From Epithemia pelagica (Eukaryota; Bacillariophyta; Bacillariophyceae; Surirellales; Surirellaceae), in the NCBI GenBank assembly GCA_946965045.2, contig OX337232.1, forward strand, positions 2,108,001 to 2,172,000: a stretch of 64,000 nucleotides of DNA, given 5' to 3'. Shown here piece by piece: positions 21,847 through 30,819 of the stretch. The translations under genes and the position numbers were made by a program. Numbering within the stretch: the stretch's first letter is position 1; each line of letters begins with the position of its first letter. The notes under the pieces were generated by a model. The model was not told the origin of the DNA and made no database searches. It saw only the letters and a program-made list of their open reading frames with translations.

Positions 21847-22018
21847 GCGGACAAGACGACAAGCGGACAAGATGAAGCGGACAAGACGACAAGCGGACAA
21901 GATGAAGCGGACAAGACGACAAGACGACAAGCGGACAAGACGACAAGACGACAAGCGGACAAGCGGACAAAACGACAAGCGGACAAGCGGACAAAACGAC
22001 AAGCGGACAAAACGACAA
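21847..22018. repeat. 8-bp minisatellite in the foldback spacer
   Basis: About twenty consecutive 8-bp units of two main types, GCGGACAA and (G/A)ACGACAA, interrupted twice by GATGAA. The two types are mixed in an irregular order. The array lies in the loop between the inverted arms. Confidence 0.85.
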
Positions 22019-22662
22019 TCAAACCAAACGCAACAAGTTCTACTACGAAGTTAAGCTACGGGAAACTACGGGCAACTACCGGAGGCAAGGCCACTTCTCA
22101 AGAGGAGATGTTCTCAGGAAGGGTCTCAACATCTGCCAAACAAACGTACACCTCAAGCAACTTGTTAACTGCTCGCTGCAACAAATCTACTTGGTTCATA
22201 ATCTCTGATGCAGTGGTCTGGTCGAATGCATTGTAGTCTTCAGCAGTTTTGTCTCCGACAAAGTGATTCCGTTGACGCGAAGAAGACGACCGTACAAGTC
22301 TGACGTCCTAGAGACCAACTGGTTTTCCACTTACTGTTAAATAGACCAAATAATGGGAATTGGGCTGCTCAAGAATATTATAGCCTATTGTGGCGAGCAG
22401 CTAGTCCTTGCCGTTGAGCTTATTTACCGATGGCTCACAAGACTGAGAAGTTATGTAGTGTACACAAATTTATTCGTCAGGCTTAGCTAATGATTGATAT
22501 GTAGGACATTACAAGACAAAAATTTCATCATGTGTGTCATGAGGCTTGATACCGGGAGCACCGTTTTTATTGCCCCGGTTTTTTGAACAAGAGACAATCG
22601 ACAATCGCCAAAACGACAAGGACTAGAGCTGTTTAGCTAGTAGGAGTACTAAGCTAAAATGC

Positions 22663-23407
22663 CAAGGATGTAAGTAGGTCACGTCACGGACCCCCTTACT
22701 GACTTGACGTGACCAGATTTTGATCAAAGGGTGACTTCTTTTAATCCAATTAGTCAAATGGGTGACGCATTAGGTACTCCGCAATAACGCACACATTTAC
22801 TAAGCTACGGATGCTTACATCTAATGAAGAGTGATCTCTAGATCTGATGTTGACTCTCCATCTCCTTATGGTACTTGAACACTCCCATAAAAGTCGGGAG
22901 ACTCGGGAGTGGGTCGACGTCCACCTCTTCCTCCTGCACACAGACAAAGCTAGACAGAGGGTACTTGTCATGGCGGACGTAGTGCTTGCGGCCAAAGTAC
23001 CGTCGATCCTCTTGAGGATAATTCTTGTCATTTACTGTTGGCAAGGGCTCTAGGTTTTCTCTCCGCTTTTCCGGAAAATCTTCGTTGTCATTGTCTTTTC
23101 CCTGTTGTGTTGATGCCCCTGCCACAGATCGTCAGAAGAGTCACCTTCACCTTCAGGGTCGTAATCCTTGTCTTCATCCCCGGATGACACAGGTGGTTGT
23201 GGTTCATCGTCTACCTCCATGCTTCTTGTTTTTTCTCATTTTTGTACGTTTCTCGTCGCATGGAATTGCACCAACGAAGCCCGGGAAGAATTTTCTTAAA
23301 TTGGTCACCAAATTAGTCACGGCCCAATAGGCTGACGTGACTTGTGACGCTTTCGGTCAATTCGTCAGACGTAAAAAAAAACTGACTTGTCAGCACTTAC
23401 ATCCTTG
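22663..23407. mobile_element. Nested non-autonomous TIR element with 8-bp target duplication
   Basis: It begins CAAGGATGTAAGT and ends with the reverse complement ACTTACATCCTTG, about 745 bp. TAAAATGC precedes it directly and recurs three bases (ATT) after its right end. Removing the insertion and one TAAAATGC copy restores the inverted-repeat arm exactly against the left arm. An 8-bp duplication is typical of hAT elements, but the TIR is short and the inner termini diverge. No intact transposase ORF is present. Confidence 0.7.
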
Positions 23408-23479
23408 ATTTAAAATGCTGCCTTGTCTGCTAGGATAGGGCGCGTGAGGTCATAGCCGACATAGTTTCGCGTGTTCCAG

Positions 23480-23793
23480 AAGTGCAGTGAATCGCTGGAA
23501 ATACCCGACTGGTAGGCTCCAAGACAACAAAGTCGACGAGAAGGAGTCCGAAGAAACGACCCCTGAGAATTGAGCGATTGTGATATGTGTACTGAAATAC
23601 AATATGAGTGCCAATCGAGAGATATAAGGGCTTCTGCTTTTATCGTATACCAATATGCTATTATCAATACCACATGCATCCTGGTCAGCAGAACGAACGA
23701 AGAAAAACAAAATTCATAATATATGCTTTCCTAGTCAATTTATAATTCTTTGTTGCTGTATGATGATAATATGAATTTAACTCTGCCGTTGTA
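23480..23793. other. Spacer between mobile elements
   Basis: About 310 bp with no recognisable gene. A minus-strand frame continuing from the copied tail of the 20593-21424 gene runs through it, without recognisable similarity. Confidence 0.4.
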
Positions 23794-24404
23794 AGGGCTG
23801 GGTAAGCCGATCCATGTTCGGCTAAGTAGGTTCAGTACAAAAGCTACGTAGCATAAAATCCCATAGTACACGTCATACTTGAAATGGTGGGAAGTCCGAA
23901 AAAATGCAAAAACACTCCACGATGACGACGAGATCCGTTGATGCCGCATGCATTCACTCATACATCGCATCAACATCCGACTACTGTGAGTTGTTTGAGT
24001 TTGCTAGTATTACTGTGTTCTACAGCTACAGAAGATTTGTCGCGTTGGATCAAAAGTTATACTCATTTTTCTGTGGTGATGTAATCCAAAAACCTTCCTA
24101 ACTCACTCATTTTTCAATGCTGACTCGACCGAATTAAAAGCATAGTCACTCTAGTAGTAAATAATCAAATCGTCAAAGCGGTCGAGTCAAGCTCTATTAT
24201 CCATGAAGTTATTGCCATGGGGGTGATTTCTTCGACCATTGTCGAGTGATGGTTTCCGGATTGCATTGTTTCTCGTGGCAGCAAGTTTTCGATTTGCGAC
24301 TCGGTGTGACCATCCGCCCCACTTGTTACAGTGATGAAATTAGTACTACGTAGCTTAATGTACTGAGCCTACTTAGCCGAACATGGATCGGCTTACCCAG
24401 CCCT
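23794..24404. mobile_element. MITE with ~60-bp TIRs and TA target duplication
   Basis: The left terminus AGGGCTGGGTAAGCCG is matched by the inverted right terminus CGGCTTACCCAGCCCT. Near-identity continues for about 60 bp on each side. TA dinucleotides at 23792-23793 and 24405-24406 flank the element. Total length is 611 bp with no transposase ORF. TA duplication and long TIRs fit a Tc1/mariner-derived (Stowaway-like) MITE. Confidence 0.85.
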
Positions 24405-24406
24405 TA

Positions 24407-24820
24407 GCGATTCATGCCCGTTATCGAACACAGCAATTCTCTCTAACGTCTTGCTACCTGTTCCTACGAGCTTTCAAACAAAAAGTCTTGTTTCAGTCAT
24501 TCCAGAACGGTTGGGCGTCTTACATTACTACTAGAGATTCGTCAAGGGTAAGTCCCCACTCACATTTTACGCGGTTGGAGGTGCACCTCCAAATCATACC
24601 ATGACTGACCATTAAAATACTCATTGCTATATCATTGCCATATATATTTAACCGTTTCATCAACCGCCATGTTTGCTCAATTGTACTTTTTACTCTAGTG
24701 TCCGTCCGTTTTCGGAACAGCTGGTCTTTCTGGAAATTCCCACCCCAGACCCCAAGCCTTCCGGCCCACCCGTCCCGTTCATACTGAACTCAGACGAATT
24801 CCAACAAACGACAGTTGACA
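24407..24820. other. Intergenic, promoter side of the FKBP gene
   Basis: About 0.4 kb between the MITE and the FKBP start; nothing specific seen. Confidence 0.5.
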
Positions 24821-25492
24821 ATGATGATGATGACGACTTCCAAACGTTGCATTGCGGTCCTTCTTTTATTGGTTTGGTCGACCTTGTCATCCTTTGGTTA
24901 TGCCGGGACGACAGCCGATGGTCTCGCCTTTCTTGCCAAGAAGAAGGAGGAACCAGGCGTGGTGGAAACTGCGTCCGGATTGTTGTACAAGGAAATTCGT
25001 CCTGGAACAGGCAAGAGTCCCACGATCAGTGATCCGTGTTCATGTCATTACGTAAGTGTGACAGTTGATCAGCCCTTTTTGTTTTTGTTTCTTGACGTCG
25101 GTTGTCTGTAGATAGTAACGTGACCACGACTCGTGCCATTTCACTTTCCGATGAAAAGGCATCTTTTCACATTCTAGACTGTCATTCACGAAAGCAACGA
25201 CTCTCACTGTGTTTCATGTCCCTCTGAATGAACAATTCTTTAGTCTGGTACCTTGATTGATGGAACAGAATTCGATTCCTCCTACAAGCGTGGGCAACCC
25301 TTGACTTTTGCTCCCAATCAGGTGATTAAAGGATGGACGGAAGCCATGCAATTGATGAAGGAAGGAGCAAAATGGGAATTGTACATCAAATCAGAATTGG
25401 CATACGGTGATCGAGGAGCCGGAGGTATGATTCCTGGTGGAGCGGTGTTGATTTTTGAATTGGAACTCTTGGAAGTCAACGCAGCGCAATAA
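24821..25492 (+). CDS. FKBP-type peptidyl-prolyl isomerase with signal peptide
   Basis: Catalyses cis-trans isomerisation of prolyl bonds. Exons are 24821-25051 and 25244-25492, joined in phase 0 across a 192-nt intron (GTAAGT...TTTAG); 159 aa. The N-terminus (about 1-30) is a hydrophobic signal peptide, so the protein enters the secretory pathway or the plastid. The FKBP fold covers about 50-157. The hallmark residues are there: [15 protein letters not shown], the Gln-Val-Ile-Lys-Gly-Trp segment lining the active site, then AYGDRGAG and [14 protein letters not shown]. All the usual active-site aromatic and hydrophobic positions appear intact, so it is probably catalytically active. The first ATG of a run of four Met codons was chosen as start. 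It most resembles secreted or lumenal single-domain FKBPs (FKBP2/FkpA type). Confidence 0.88.
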
Positions 25493-25896
25493 AAAAAGAT
25501 CGCAATGTCGATGGATACCAGAGCTTCGTACCAACAAGAAGGGACATTGTATACAAAGCATCAATGATAAGTAACAGCAAAGCTCTGAAAATGTGTTTAA
25601 AATAACAACAACGGACTCCGTGAGGTCATCCTGGGCAGAATAACGCCGTTCATTCCGTATCATTGGAGCAAGGGCTCAAAACAGGAGAAGCGTTTTCCTC
25701 CGCGGTGTGAGCAAAGGAGAACCAAATGTCGTAACTAGCAACGACCCGAACATGTCTTATTGTCGTTCCGGTGTGATCGTTGTATGAAAACGCACCGACG
25801 GCCTCAATAGTGCTGACGAAACGGCATGAGAGTTTGTGTAATCCAACAAGGATACTTTTCATGGGGAGGATAAGCGTGGTTCACAATTCACAATCG
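25493..25896. other. Convergent intergenic region
   Basis: About 0.4 kb between two stops; no gene or repeat recognised. Confidence 0.5.
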
Positions 25897-27075
25897 TTAG
25901 GGTTGTACTTGTTCCTGCTCCTGTCCGGATGCCCGCCGTCTCCGCCGCTTGGTTCCTTCTCCAGATGTTGTTGATTTGGCCTTTTTGCAACTCAGTGGAT
26001 TGGGACCCTTGGCCTTGCGTTTTTTGTTGTTGCCACCCGCCAATATTTTGTAAACACCACCACCTTGTTGTCGTTGCCATTGCTGCAATTCCTTTTGATC
26101 TTGTTCTTTTTGTTTCGTCTTTTCCTGTTCTTCCTGTTTGGCTGTCGCATGCTGAATCAAGTCCTGTTCCTGACGTTCTTGATTGCTGCTCGTTGACGTT
26201 GTTGTCTTGTTTGTGGTTGGATGGTTCCATTTCTCGTGTTCCAATTCTTGTGATTTCCATTGAATCGTCTTACTAGGTTGTTCCAACAACAAGACGGAAC
26301 CATGAGCTAATCGTATCAAGGGAATAGGAAACTGACGCAAAAGATGTAGCAAGGTCTCGTCTTGAGTGGCAACAAAATAGACCGTTTTTCGTCGTTGTTG
26401 TGGTTGGCTGGACGACAAGGACTGGGACGTTTCTTTAGTTGCCTTGTCGTTCTTGTCATCGCCATCATCTTTTGTTGCATTAGAGGATGAGTCTTTGACC
26501 AGGACCGCATCAGTCACCAACCGCACCATATCTTGTTGTGCTACGGTCCAATTTGCGAGTACAGCAGCATCGTGATCCTCCTCCTCCTCCTCTTCGTCCT
26601 GGTTTTGTCGGCGGCGTCGTCGTTTCTTCTTTTTGGTCTGGACTGTTGATTGTTGTTGATGAGACATTTTGATTTGTACCCGCTTCACATCCGGATGCGT
26701 ATGAGATGGAATATGACTGAGGATGGAACAATTTTCTTGTGCCCATTCATGAGCTTGTTCAAAGACATTCAGAGCATCCTTTGTGGATTGGTTCTTGTTG
26801 TTGCTCGTCTTGGTTTTTTGTCGTTGATGTTCAGCCAAGGTATGCAATTCGTCCAAGGAGGATTGAGTCATGGCAAAGTGAATCGAAGTATGGGAGGATC
26901 CATGCTGCAGCAATCGTTCCATACGTTCCTGCACGACCGTCAATAATTTGGTTTGAAGCAAGGCCACGACAAAGGTTCCATCCACTAAAATGTGATACAT
27001 GTGACTTCCAAGACCAATGGTACGTTGAAAGAATTGTAAGGTCCGACGAGCCTGTTTGGCACGTCCATGACGCAT
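25897..27075 (-). CDS. UTP23: rRNA-processing protein UTP23 (PIN-like)
   Basis: Component of the small-subunit processome needed for early 18S rRNA cleavages in the nucleolus, where it binds snR30-type snoRNP. It is a single exon of 392 aa from ATG 27075. The N-terminus (MRHGRAKQARRTLQFF) and the following Val-Asp-Gly-Thr-Phe segment match the Fcf1/Utp23 PIN domain. That domain runs to about residue 265 but is interrupted by a long Lys/Gln/acidic insert at about 130-215. PIN strand residues reappear in the segment Tyr-Phe-Val-Ala-Thr-Gln-Asp. Near the C-terminus the motif GPNPLSCKK, diagnostic of UTP23, is present and followed by a basic tail. The insert makes it longer than yeast UTP23 (about 254 aa). 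It is convergent with the FKBP gene. Confidence 0.88.
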   Translation of the reverse strand: MRHGRAKQARRTLQFFQRTIGLGSHMYHILVDGTFVVALLQTKLLTVVQERMERLLQHGSSHTSIHFAMTQSSLDELHTLAEHQRQKTKTSNNKNQSTKDALNVFEQAHEWAQENCSILSHIPSHTHPDVKRVQIKMSHQQQSTVQTKKKKRRRRRQNQDEEEEEEDHDAAVLANWTVAQQDMVRLVTDAVLVKDSSSNATKDDGDDKNDKATKETSQSLSSSQPQQRRKTVYFVATQDETLLHLLRQFPIPLIRLAHGSVLLLEQPSKTIQWKSQELEHEKWNHPTTNKTTTSTSSNQERQEQDLIQHATAKQEEQEKTKQKEQDQKELQQWQRQQGGGVYKILAGGNNKKRKAKGPNPLSCKKAKSTTSGEGTKRRRRRASGQEQEQVQP

Positions 27076-27391
27076 ATTGACTTCTCTGTCTCTACAACAA
27101 TACGAACAGGCTGATTGTCATTCAATACATTGTATTCATTCAACCTTATGGATGGAGATAGGAGATAGAGACTGTTGAGAATGGTTGGTGATCGAAGCAT
27201 GCGATCTTTAAGCTATCTAAACGCGACCCATAAGCGGTGGTCTCATGTCATTTTTTTAGATCCGGTTGTTGCCGCTCGATGACGACATCGAAGCAAACGG
27301 ATAAGGAATCTCCCTCTCTTGCAATCAACATACCAATCGATATTTCGCAGCTCTCCTACTCCTACCTCATTCTCAGACCATTGGAAGGATC
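27076..27391. other. Bidirectional promoter region, UTP23 / phosphomevalonate kinase
   Basis: About 316 bp between divergent start codons; no recognisable box. Confidence 0.5.
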
Positions 27392-28957
27392 ATGAGCAAG
27401 ACACGATCGTTTACGGCATCGGCACCCGGAAAGTTATTGTTGGCGGGTGGATACTTGGTATTGGAATCTCCAAATCCAGGCATTGTCCTTGGTGTGGACA
27501 AACGATTTTATTGCACCGCACAAGTCCACTCTCAGGATGAAGACGACGGCAGTTGGACGACAATTCTACCCGTGGTTGTTCGCAGTCCTCAATTGGATCA
27601 AGAATGGAAGTACGAATGGGATCGCCACAACTGGACCCTACGGCCTTTATCCTCCAATCCCTCCAGCAATGGCTTTGTGGAAAAAACATTGAGAGTATGC
27701 TTCCTGGCTCTGACGACGCCAACAACAACAACGACGGATAATCTCACGAAGCGTCTGACACAGGTTGTTTTGACCTTGAAAGCGGACAATGATTTTTATA
27801 GCTTGGTTCCGCATTTGCAAGAACAAGGGTTACCCTTGACCTTGGAGGGTGCTCAACAATTGCCACCCTTTCTGTCGGCACCCAAATCCACAGATGGTTC
27901 CATTCTGAAAACGGGTCTCGGATCCTCTGCCTGTCTTGTCACTAGTTTGGTGGCTGCCCTAGTGACCTCATTTTCTACATCAATAACAACCACCACCACG
28001 ACCAGTAACCCATTGGACAATGCAACAACCAGTTTGATTTTTCGATTGGCCCAAATTTGTCATTGTCATGCCCAAGGCAAGGTGGGAAGTGGCTTTGATG
28101 TTGCGGCTGCGTGTTATGGATCGCATGTTTACCAACGAATCCCCAAGGACCGATTGGGACCCATTTTGTCACTATTGGAAGAACCACAAGAAGAAAAACG
28201 TACAAGCCAGGTTCGTGACACCTTGCAACAGCAATTGGATATCGCCTCTACGGTATGGACGGGAGGAGTTCAAGCACCCTTGTACATTCCACCATATTTG
28301 CAAGTCCTCTTGGCGGATGTTTCCGGTGGTTCTGAAAGTCCCAGCATGGCACGGACTATCCTACAATGGAAAACCCAACAACAACAACAGCTTCCACAGC
28401 AAGGACGAATTCCTCATTGGCATGATCTAGCGGACTGCAATCTTCGAATTGGTGAATTGTGGCAAGAATTGACAGCCTTGTCGGAACCACCCAGCACCGA
28501 ACAAATTCATCAACTGGCACACACCCATGCAAGTGATTGGGCGACCATGACCGATGAGGACAACTCATGTCATCCTTGCGTCAAGCTCTTGTCGGAATTG
28601 TCCACAGCCTTGGCTCAAACACGACACTCGTTGCAACAAATGGGAACGGCAGCCGGTGTTCCCATTGAACCACCTCCACAAACCGAATTGGCGAATTCCA
28701 CCATGGCCCTTCCTGGTGTCGTCGCGGCCTTGGTCCCCGGAGCGGGGGGATACGATGCCATGGCTTGTGTCTACATCCATCATGACAGTGTCCGGACCAG
28801 CATTGATACCCTCTGGTCCCAGTGGGCGTCCACGAAGGAACAAGAAGGAGGGGACGAATCAACCAACAGCCGGTCCATGATTTGTCCCTTGACGGTACAG
28901 GCCATTAGCTTTGGACAAGGCTTGGAAATTATCACACATGGCGATAATGAGACCTAA
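27392..28957 (+). CDS. Phosphomevalonate kinase (mevalonate pathway)
   Basis: Transfers phosphate from ATP to 5-phosphomevalonate in cytosolic isoprenoid synthesis. It is a single exon of 521 aa starting at ATG 27392. The GHMP-kinase N-terminus (ASAPGKLLLAGGYLVLE) is followed by the ATP-binding loop TGLGSSA at 174-180. The characteristic eukaryotic phosphomevalonate-kinase segment KVGSGFDVAAACYGSHVYQR comes next. The C-terminal GHMP motif, Gly-Ala-Gly-Gly-Tyr-Asp-Ala, is present near 448. Length is somewhat over fungal ERG8 (about 450 aa), with Thr- and Gln-rich inserts at about 110-120, 190-200 and 325-335. No transit peptide is apparent, in line with a cytosolic pathway. The gene is orthologous by motif to ERG8 of fungi and PMK of plants. 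Confidence 0.92.
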   Translation: MSKTRSFTASAPGKLLLAGGYLVLESPNPGIVLGVDKRFYCTAQVHSQDEDDGSWTTILPVVVRSPQLDQEWKYEWDRHNWTLRPLSSNPSSNGFVEKTLRVCFLALTTPTTTTTDNLTKRLTQVVLTLKADNDFYSLVPHLQEQGLPLTLEGAQQLPPFLSAPKSTDGSILKTGLGSSACLVTSLVAALVTSFSTSITTTTTTSNPLDNATTSLIFRLAQICHCHAQGKVGSGFDVAAACYGSHVYQRIPKDRLGPILSLLEEPQEEKRTSQVRDTLQQQLDIASTVWTGGVQAPLYIPPYLQVLLADVSGGSESPSMARTILQWKTQQQQQLPQQGRIPHWHDLADCNLRIGELWQELTALSEPPSTEQIHQLAHTHASDWATMTDEDNSCHPCVKLLSELSTALAQTRHSLQQMGTAAGVPIEPPPQTELANSTMALPGVVAALVPGAGGYDAMACVYIHHDSVRTSIDTLWSQWASTKEQEGGDESTNSRSMICPLTVQAISFGQGLEIITHGDNET

Positions 28958-29302
28958 ACAATTTCGATCCTTTTCTAGTTACTGTCATGTTGTTCTAGCT
29001 GTACACAGTGCATGTTATGATCAACAGCAACAGGTTCATCTTCTGAATCGGAAACAACTCGCCGTCCACAAAGAGTTAACATAGAGCGGAAGTCCAAGGA
29101 GCCAACGCGAAGCAGAAAATTGCGTTGTTCTGGTGTGAAGTGTGAACAACCTTGAATCCGAACCTATACGGATATCCGTTGTTCGCGATGCACGTGCAAA
29201 CGCGAACTCGGTATGTTAATGCAAAATCCGAACTAGAGTTAAATCTATGTAGATCTTATTCCAACAAGTCCATAATGTATATGAAAGGAAAATGGAGAGC
29301 GG
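28958..29302. other. Convergent intergenic region
   Basis: About 0.35 kb; no gene or repeat recognised. Confidence 0.5.
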
Positions 29303-30382
29303 TTAAAGGTCAACCAGAACATCGCCATGTAGTTGACGATGGTTCCGCCTCGTCCTTAAGGAAACTGTTTCCCCTCGGGCACCAACCATGATAAGAGCTA
29401 CCACACGGTCAGTGCTTTCCAGATCTAATAACTCGCGGAACGCAGGTGTTTGAACGACTGGTCCAGTGACCCATTTGGTGGAGATGTGCTCGCTATGTAA
29501 TGACAACAAAACGTTCTGCACTGCCGCACAACTGGCAGCATAGTCTTCCAAAGCTCGCTCCGTCAGCGGTGGTTGGTACGGTAGCGGATCATATTCATGA
29601 CAATTCCTCACTGGCTCACTGTTGTACGTCTCTTCGGAAAGAACTGTAACCAGGAATGCTGGTATTTGTCCCCATTTTTCACGTTTTCTTTGCGCTCGTT
29701 GTTGGGCTGTTACCTTTTCAGTATCAGACGGCTCGCCTTCGCCTACCGGATGCAATCGTTTTCGCATATCAACGTGATAAGCGATATCAGCAAGACGCTT
29801 CGTAGCTTCTGATACTGCAATCATTCGCTTGAAAGTGAACGGCTCCGTTCTCTTGTGATTTGGAGCCTGCTGCCCACAGCGAACAGCTCTATCGAGAGCA
29901 TCAATCCAGAAATCTTGTTCGTGTTCATAAAGCGGTGGTAATGTTTTCAGTGGAATTAACCTGCCACTTGTCCGTCTTGTTTGAATCATGTTCTGAAAGG
30001 CCTCCGAAAGACCATCTCCCGATTGCTGAGATTCATCGGTGCTACTATCGTTCGTTGTCACATCACCATCCGCAATACTAACTGAGGACAATAACCTTGG
30101 TTGTGTAAGCTCCGCATGGCCGCGTTTAGAAGAGCGAATGATCTCAGAGTCCGTATGGCGACGCCTGACGTTGGAAGTGAAAGACTGCCTCGAGTCGATG
30201 GAACTCAGATTGGAGCTCGAGAACCGGCATGGAGGAATTGTACCGGTTTGGATAGCGATATTTTGTGCTTCGTTCTCATCCGAAAAAATACCGAGCAACG
30301 CAAGAGGAGGCCTCGATTGTGTCCTCGCTTGAGATACAAATTGTTGCATCAGATGAGAGCGGAAGGCATTGCTTGTATTCAT
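29303..30382 (-). CDS. Nitroreductase-fold protein with Ser-rich N-terminus
   Basis: A single exon of 359 aa from ATG 30382. Residues 1-150 are Ser/Thr/Arg-rich and poorly structured; some of this could be a targeting region. From about 155 the sequence follows the nitroreductase (FMN-dependent NADH/NADPH oxidoreductase) pattern. There is an Asp-Arg-Ala-Val-Arg segment with APNHKRTEPFTFK, then a segment with ALEDYAASCAAVQNVLLSLHS and KWVTGPV. It closes with a hydrophobic strand ending in Val-Ala-Leu-Ile-Met-Val-Gly. The FMN-contacting Arg/Ser-type positions cannot be verified by eye. The substrate is unknown; plastid forms in algae are often annotated as coenzyme F420 ligase-like or nitroreductase. 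Fold confidence is moderate. Confidence 0.7.
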   Translation of the reverse strand: MNTSNAFRSHLMQQFVSQARTQSRPPLALLGIFSDENEAQNIAIQTGTIPPCRFSSSNLSSIDSRQSFTSNVRRRHTDSEIIRSSKRGHAELTQPRLLSSVSIADGDVTTNDSSTDESQQSGDGLSEAFQNMIQTRRTSGRLIPLKTLPPLYEHEQDFWIDALDRAVRCGQQAPNHKRTEPFTFKRMIAVSEATKRLADIAYHVDMRKRLHPVGEGEPSDTEKVTAQQRAQRKREKWGQIPAFLVTVLSEETYNSEPVRNCHEYDPLPYQPPLTERALEDYAASCAAVQNVLLSLHSEHISTKWVTGPVVQTPAFRELLDLESTDRVVALIMVGARGETVSLRTRRNHRQLHGDVLVDL

Positions 30383-30396
30383 CTTAAGAACTACGA

Positions 30397-30714
30397 TTAA
30401 TCCAATAAAGTCCTCAACATAGGAATACGCTGTTGTTCACGTAACTCTTGGCATTGGGAAAACAGAAAACAGGAAGCAGCAAGAACTACATCAATCAAGT
30501 AAATTCTCTCGCTAGGTTGTAGCTGATCAGAAGACAGACATCTCTTGTCGTCACCCGTCAGTTGTTGTCTTTTGAGCGCCACTACCCTGCCGTCCGTACA
30601 TTGTCCGTATGACAGTAGAAGTGAGTAGCCACTCCTAAGGTTATTAGCTATTGCGTCTGGTGCCTTGTGCTCGTAGGATAGATGCAGCATTCGCCCGTTA
30701 ACTTCTTGTAACAT
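30397..30714 (-). CDS. Small hypothetical ORF upstream of the nitroreductase-like gene
   Basis: A 105-codon minus-strand ORF from ATG 30714, ending 14 bp before the next gene's ATG. It contains hydrophobic stretches and a basic region but no recognised motif. It might be a 5' exon or leader of the nitroreductase-like gene, a tiny separate gene, or chance. I found no splice pair that joins them in frame. Confidence 0.25.
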   Translation of the reverse strand: MLQEVNGRMLHLSYEHKAPDAIANNLRSGYSLLLSYGQCTDGRVVALKRQQLTGDDKRCLSSDQLQPSERIYLIDVVLAASCFLFSQCQELREQQRIPMLRTLLD

Positions 30715-30819
30715 AATACTCCTATAAGCAACAATAGAAACCGAGACTGTGCAATTTTGGAGGAAGGGTGACTGAGACGTTCTACCTAGTTTAAACCCGT
30801 ATTTCTAGGGCAAGGACGA

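Larger units (their letters stand above)
21355..23479. mobile_element. Foldback-type element with ~380-bp inverted arms
   Basis: The left arm 21355-21735 is repeated in inverted orientation, with a few mismatches, as 22332-22662 plus 23408-23479. The right arm is split by a nested insertion (22663-23407). The arms start at CTGGAACACG and end at TTAACAGTA; a 596-bp spacer (21736-22331) carries an 8-bp minisatellite. No transposase is encoded, so it would be non-autonomous. No clear target duplication was found just outside the outer ends (TACTC on the left, AAGTG on the right). The outer boundaries could therefore be the limits of an inverted duplication rather than transposon termini. Confidence 0.75.

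Noticed and set aside
21847..22018. CRISPR-like array
   Set aside because: Units are contiguous 8-bp repeats without spacers, in a eukaryotic genome.
21787..22236. 149-codon ORF through the 8-bp minisatellite
   Set aside because: The frame is open only because the 8-bp repeat lacks stops; flanking residues show no coding character.
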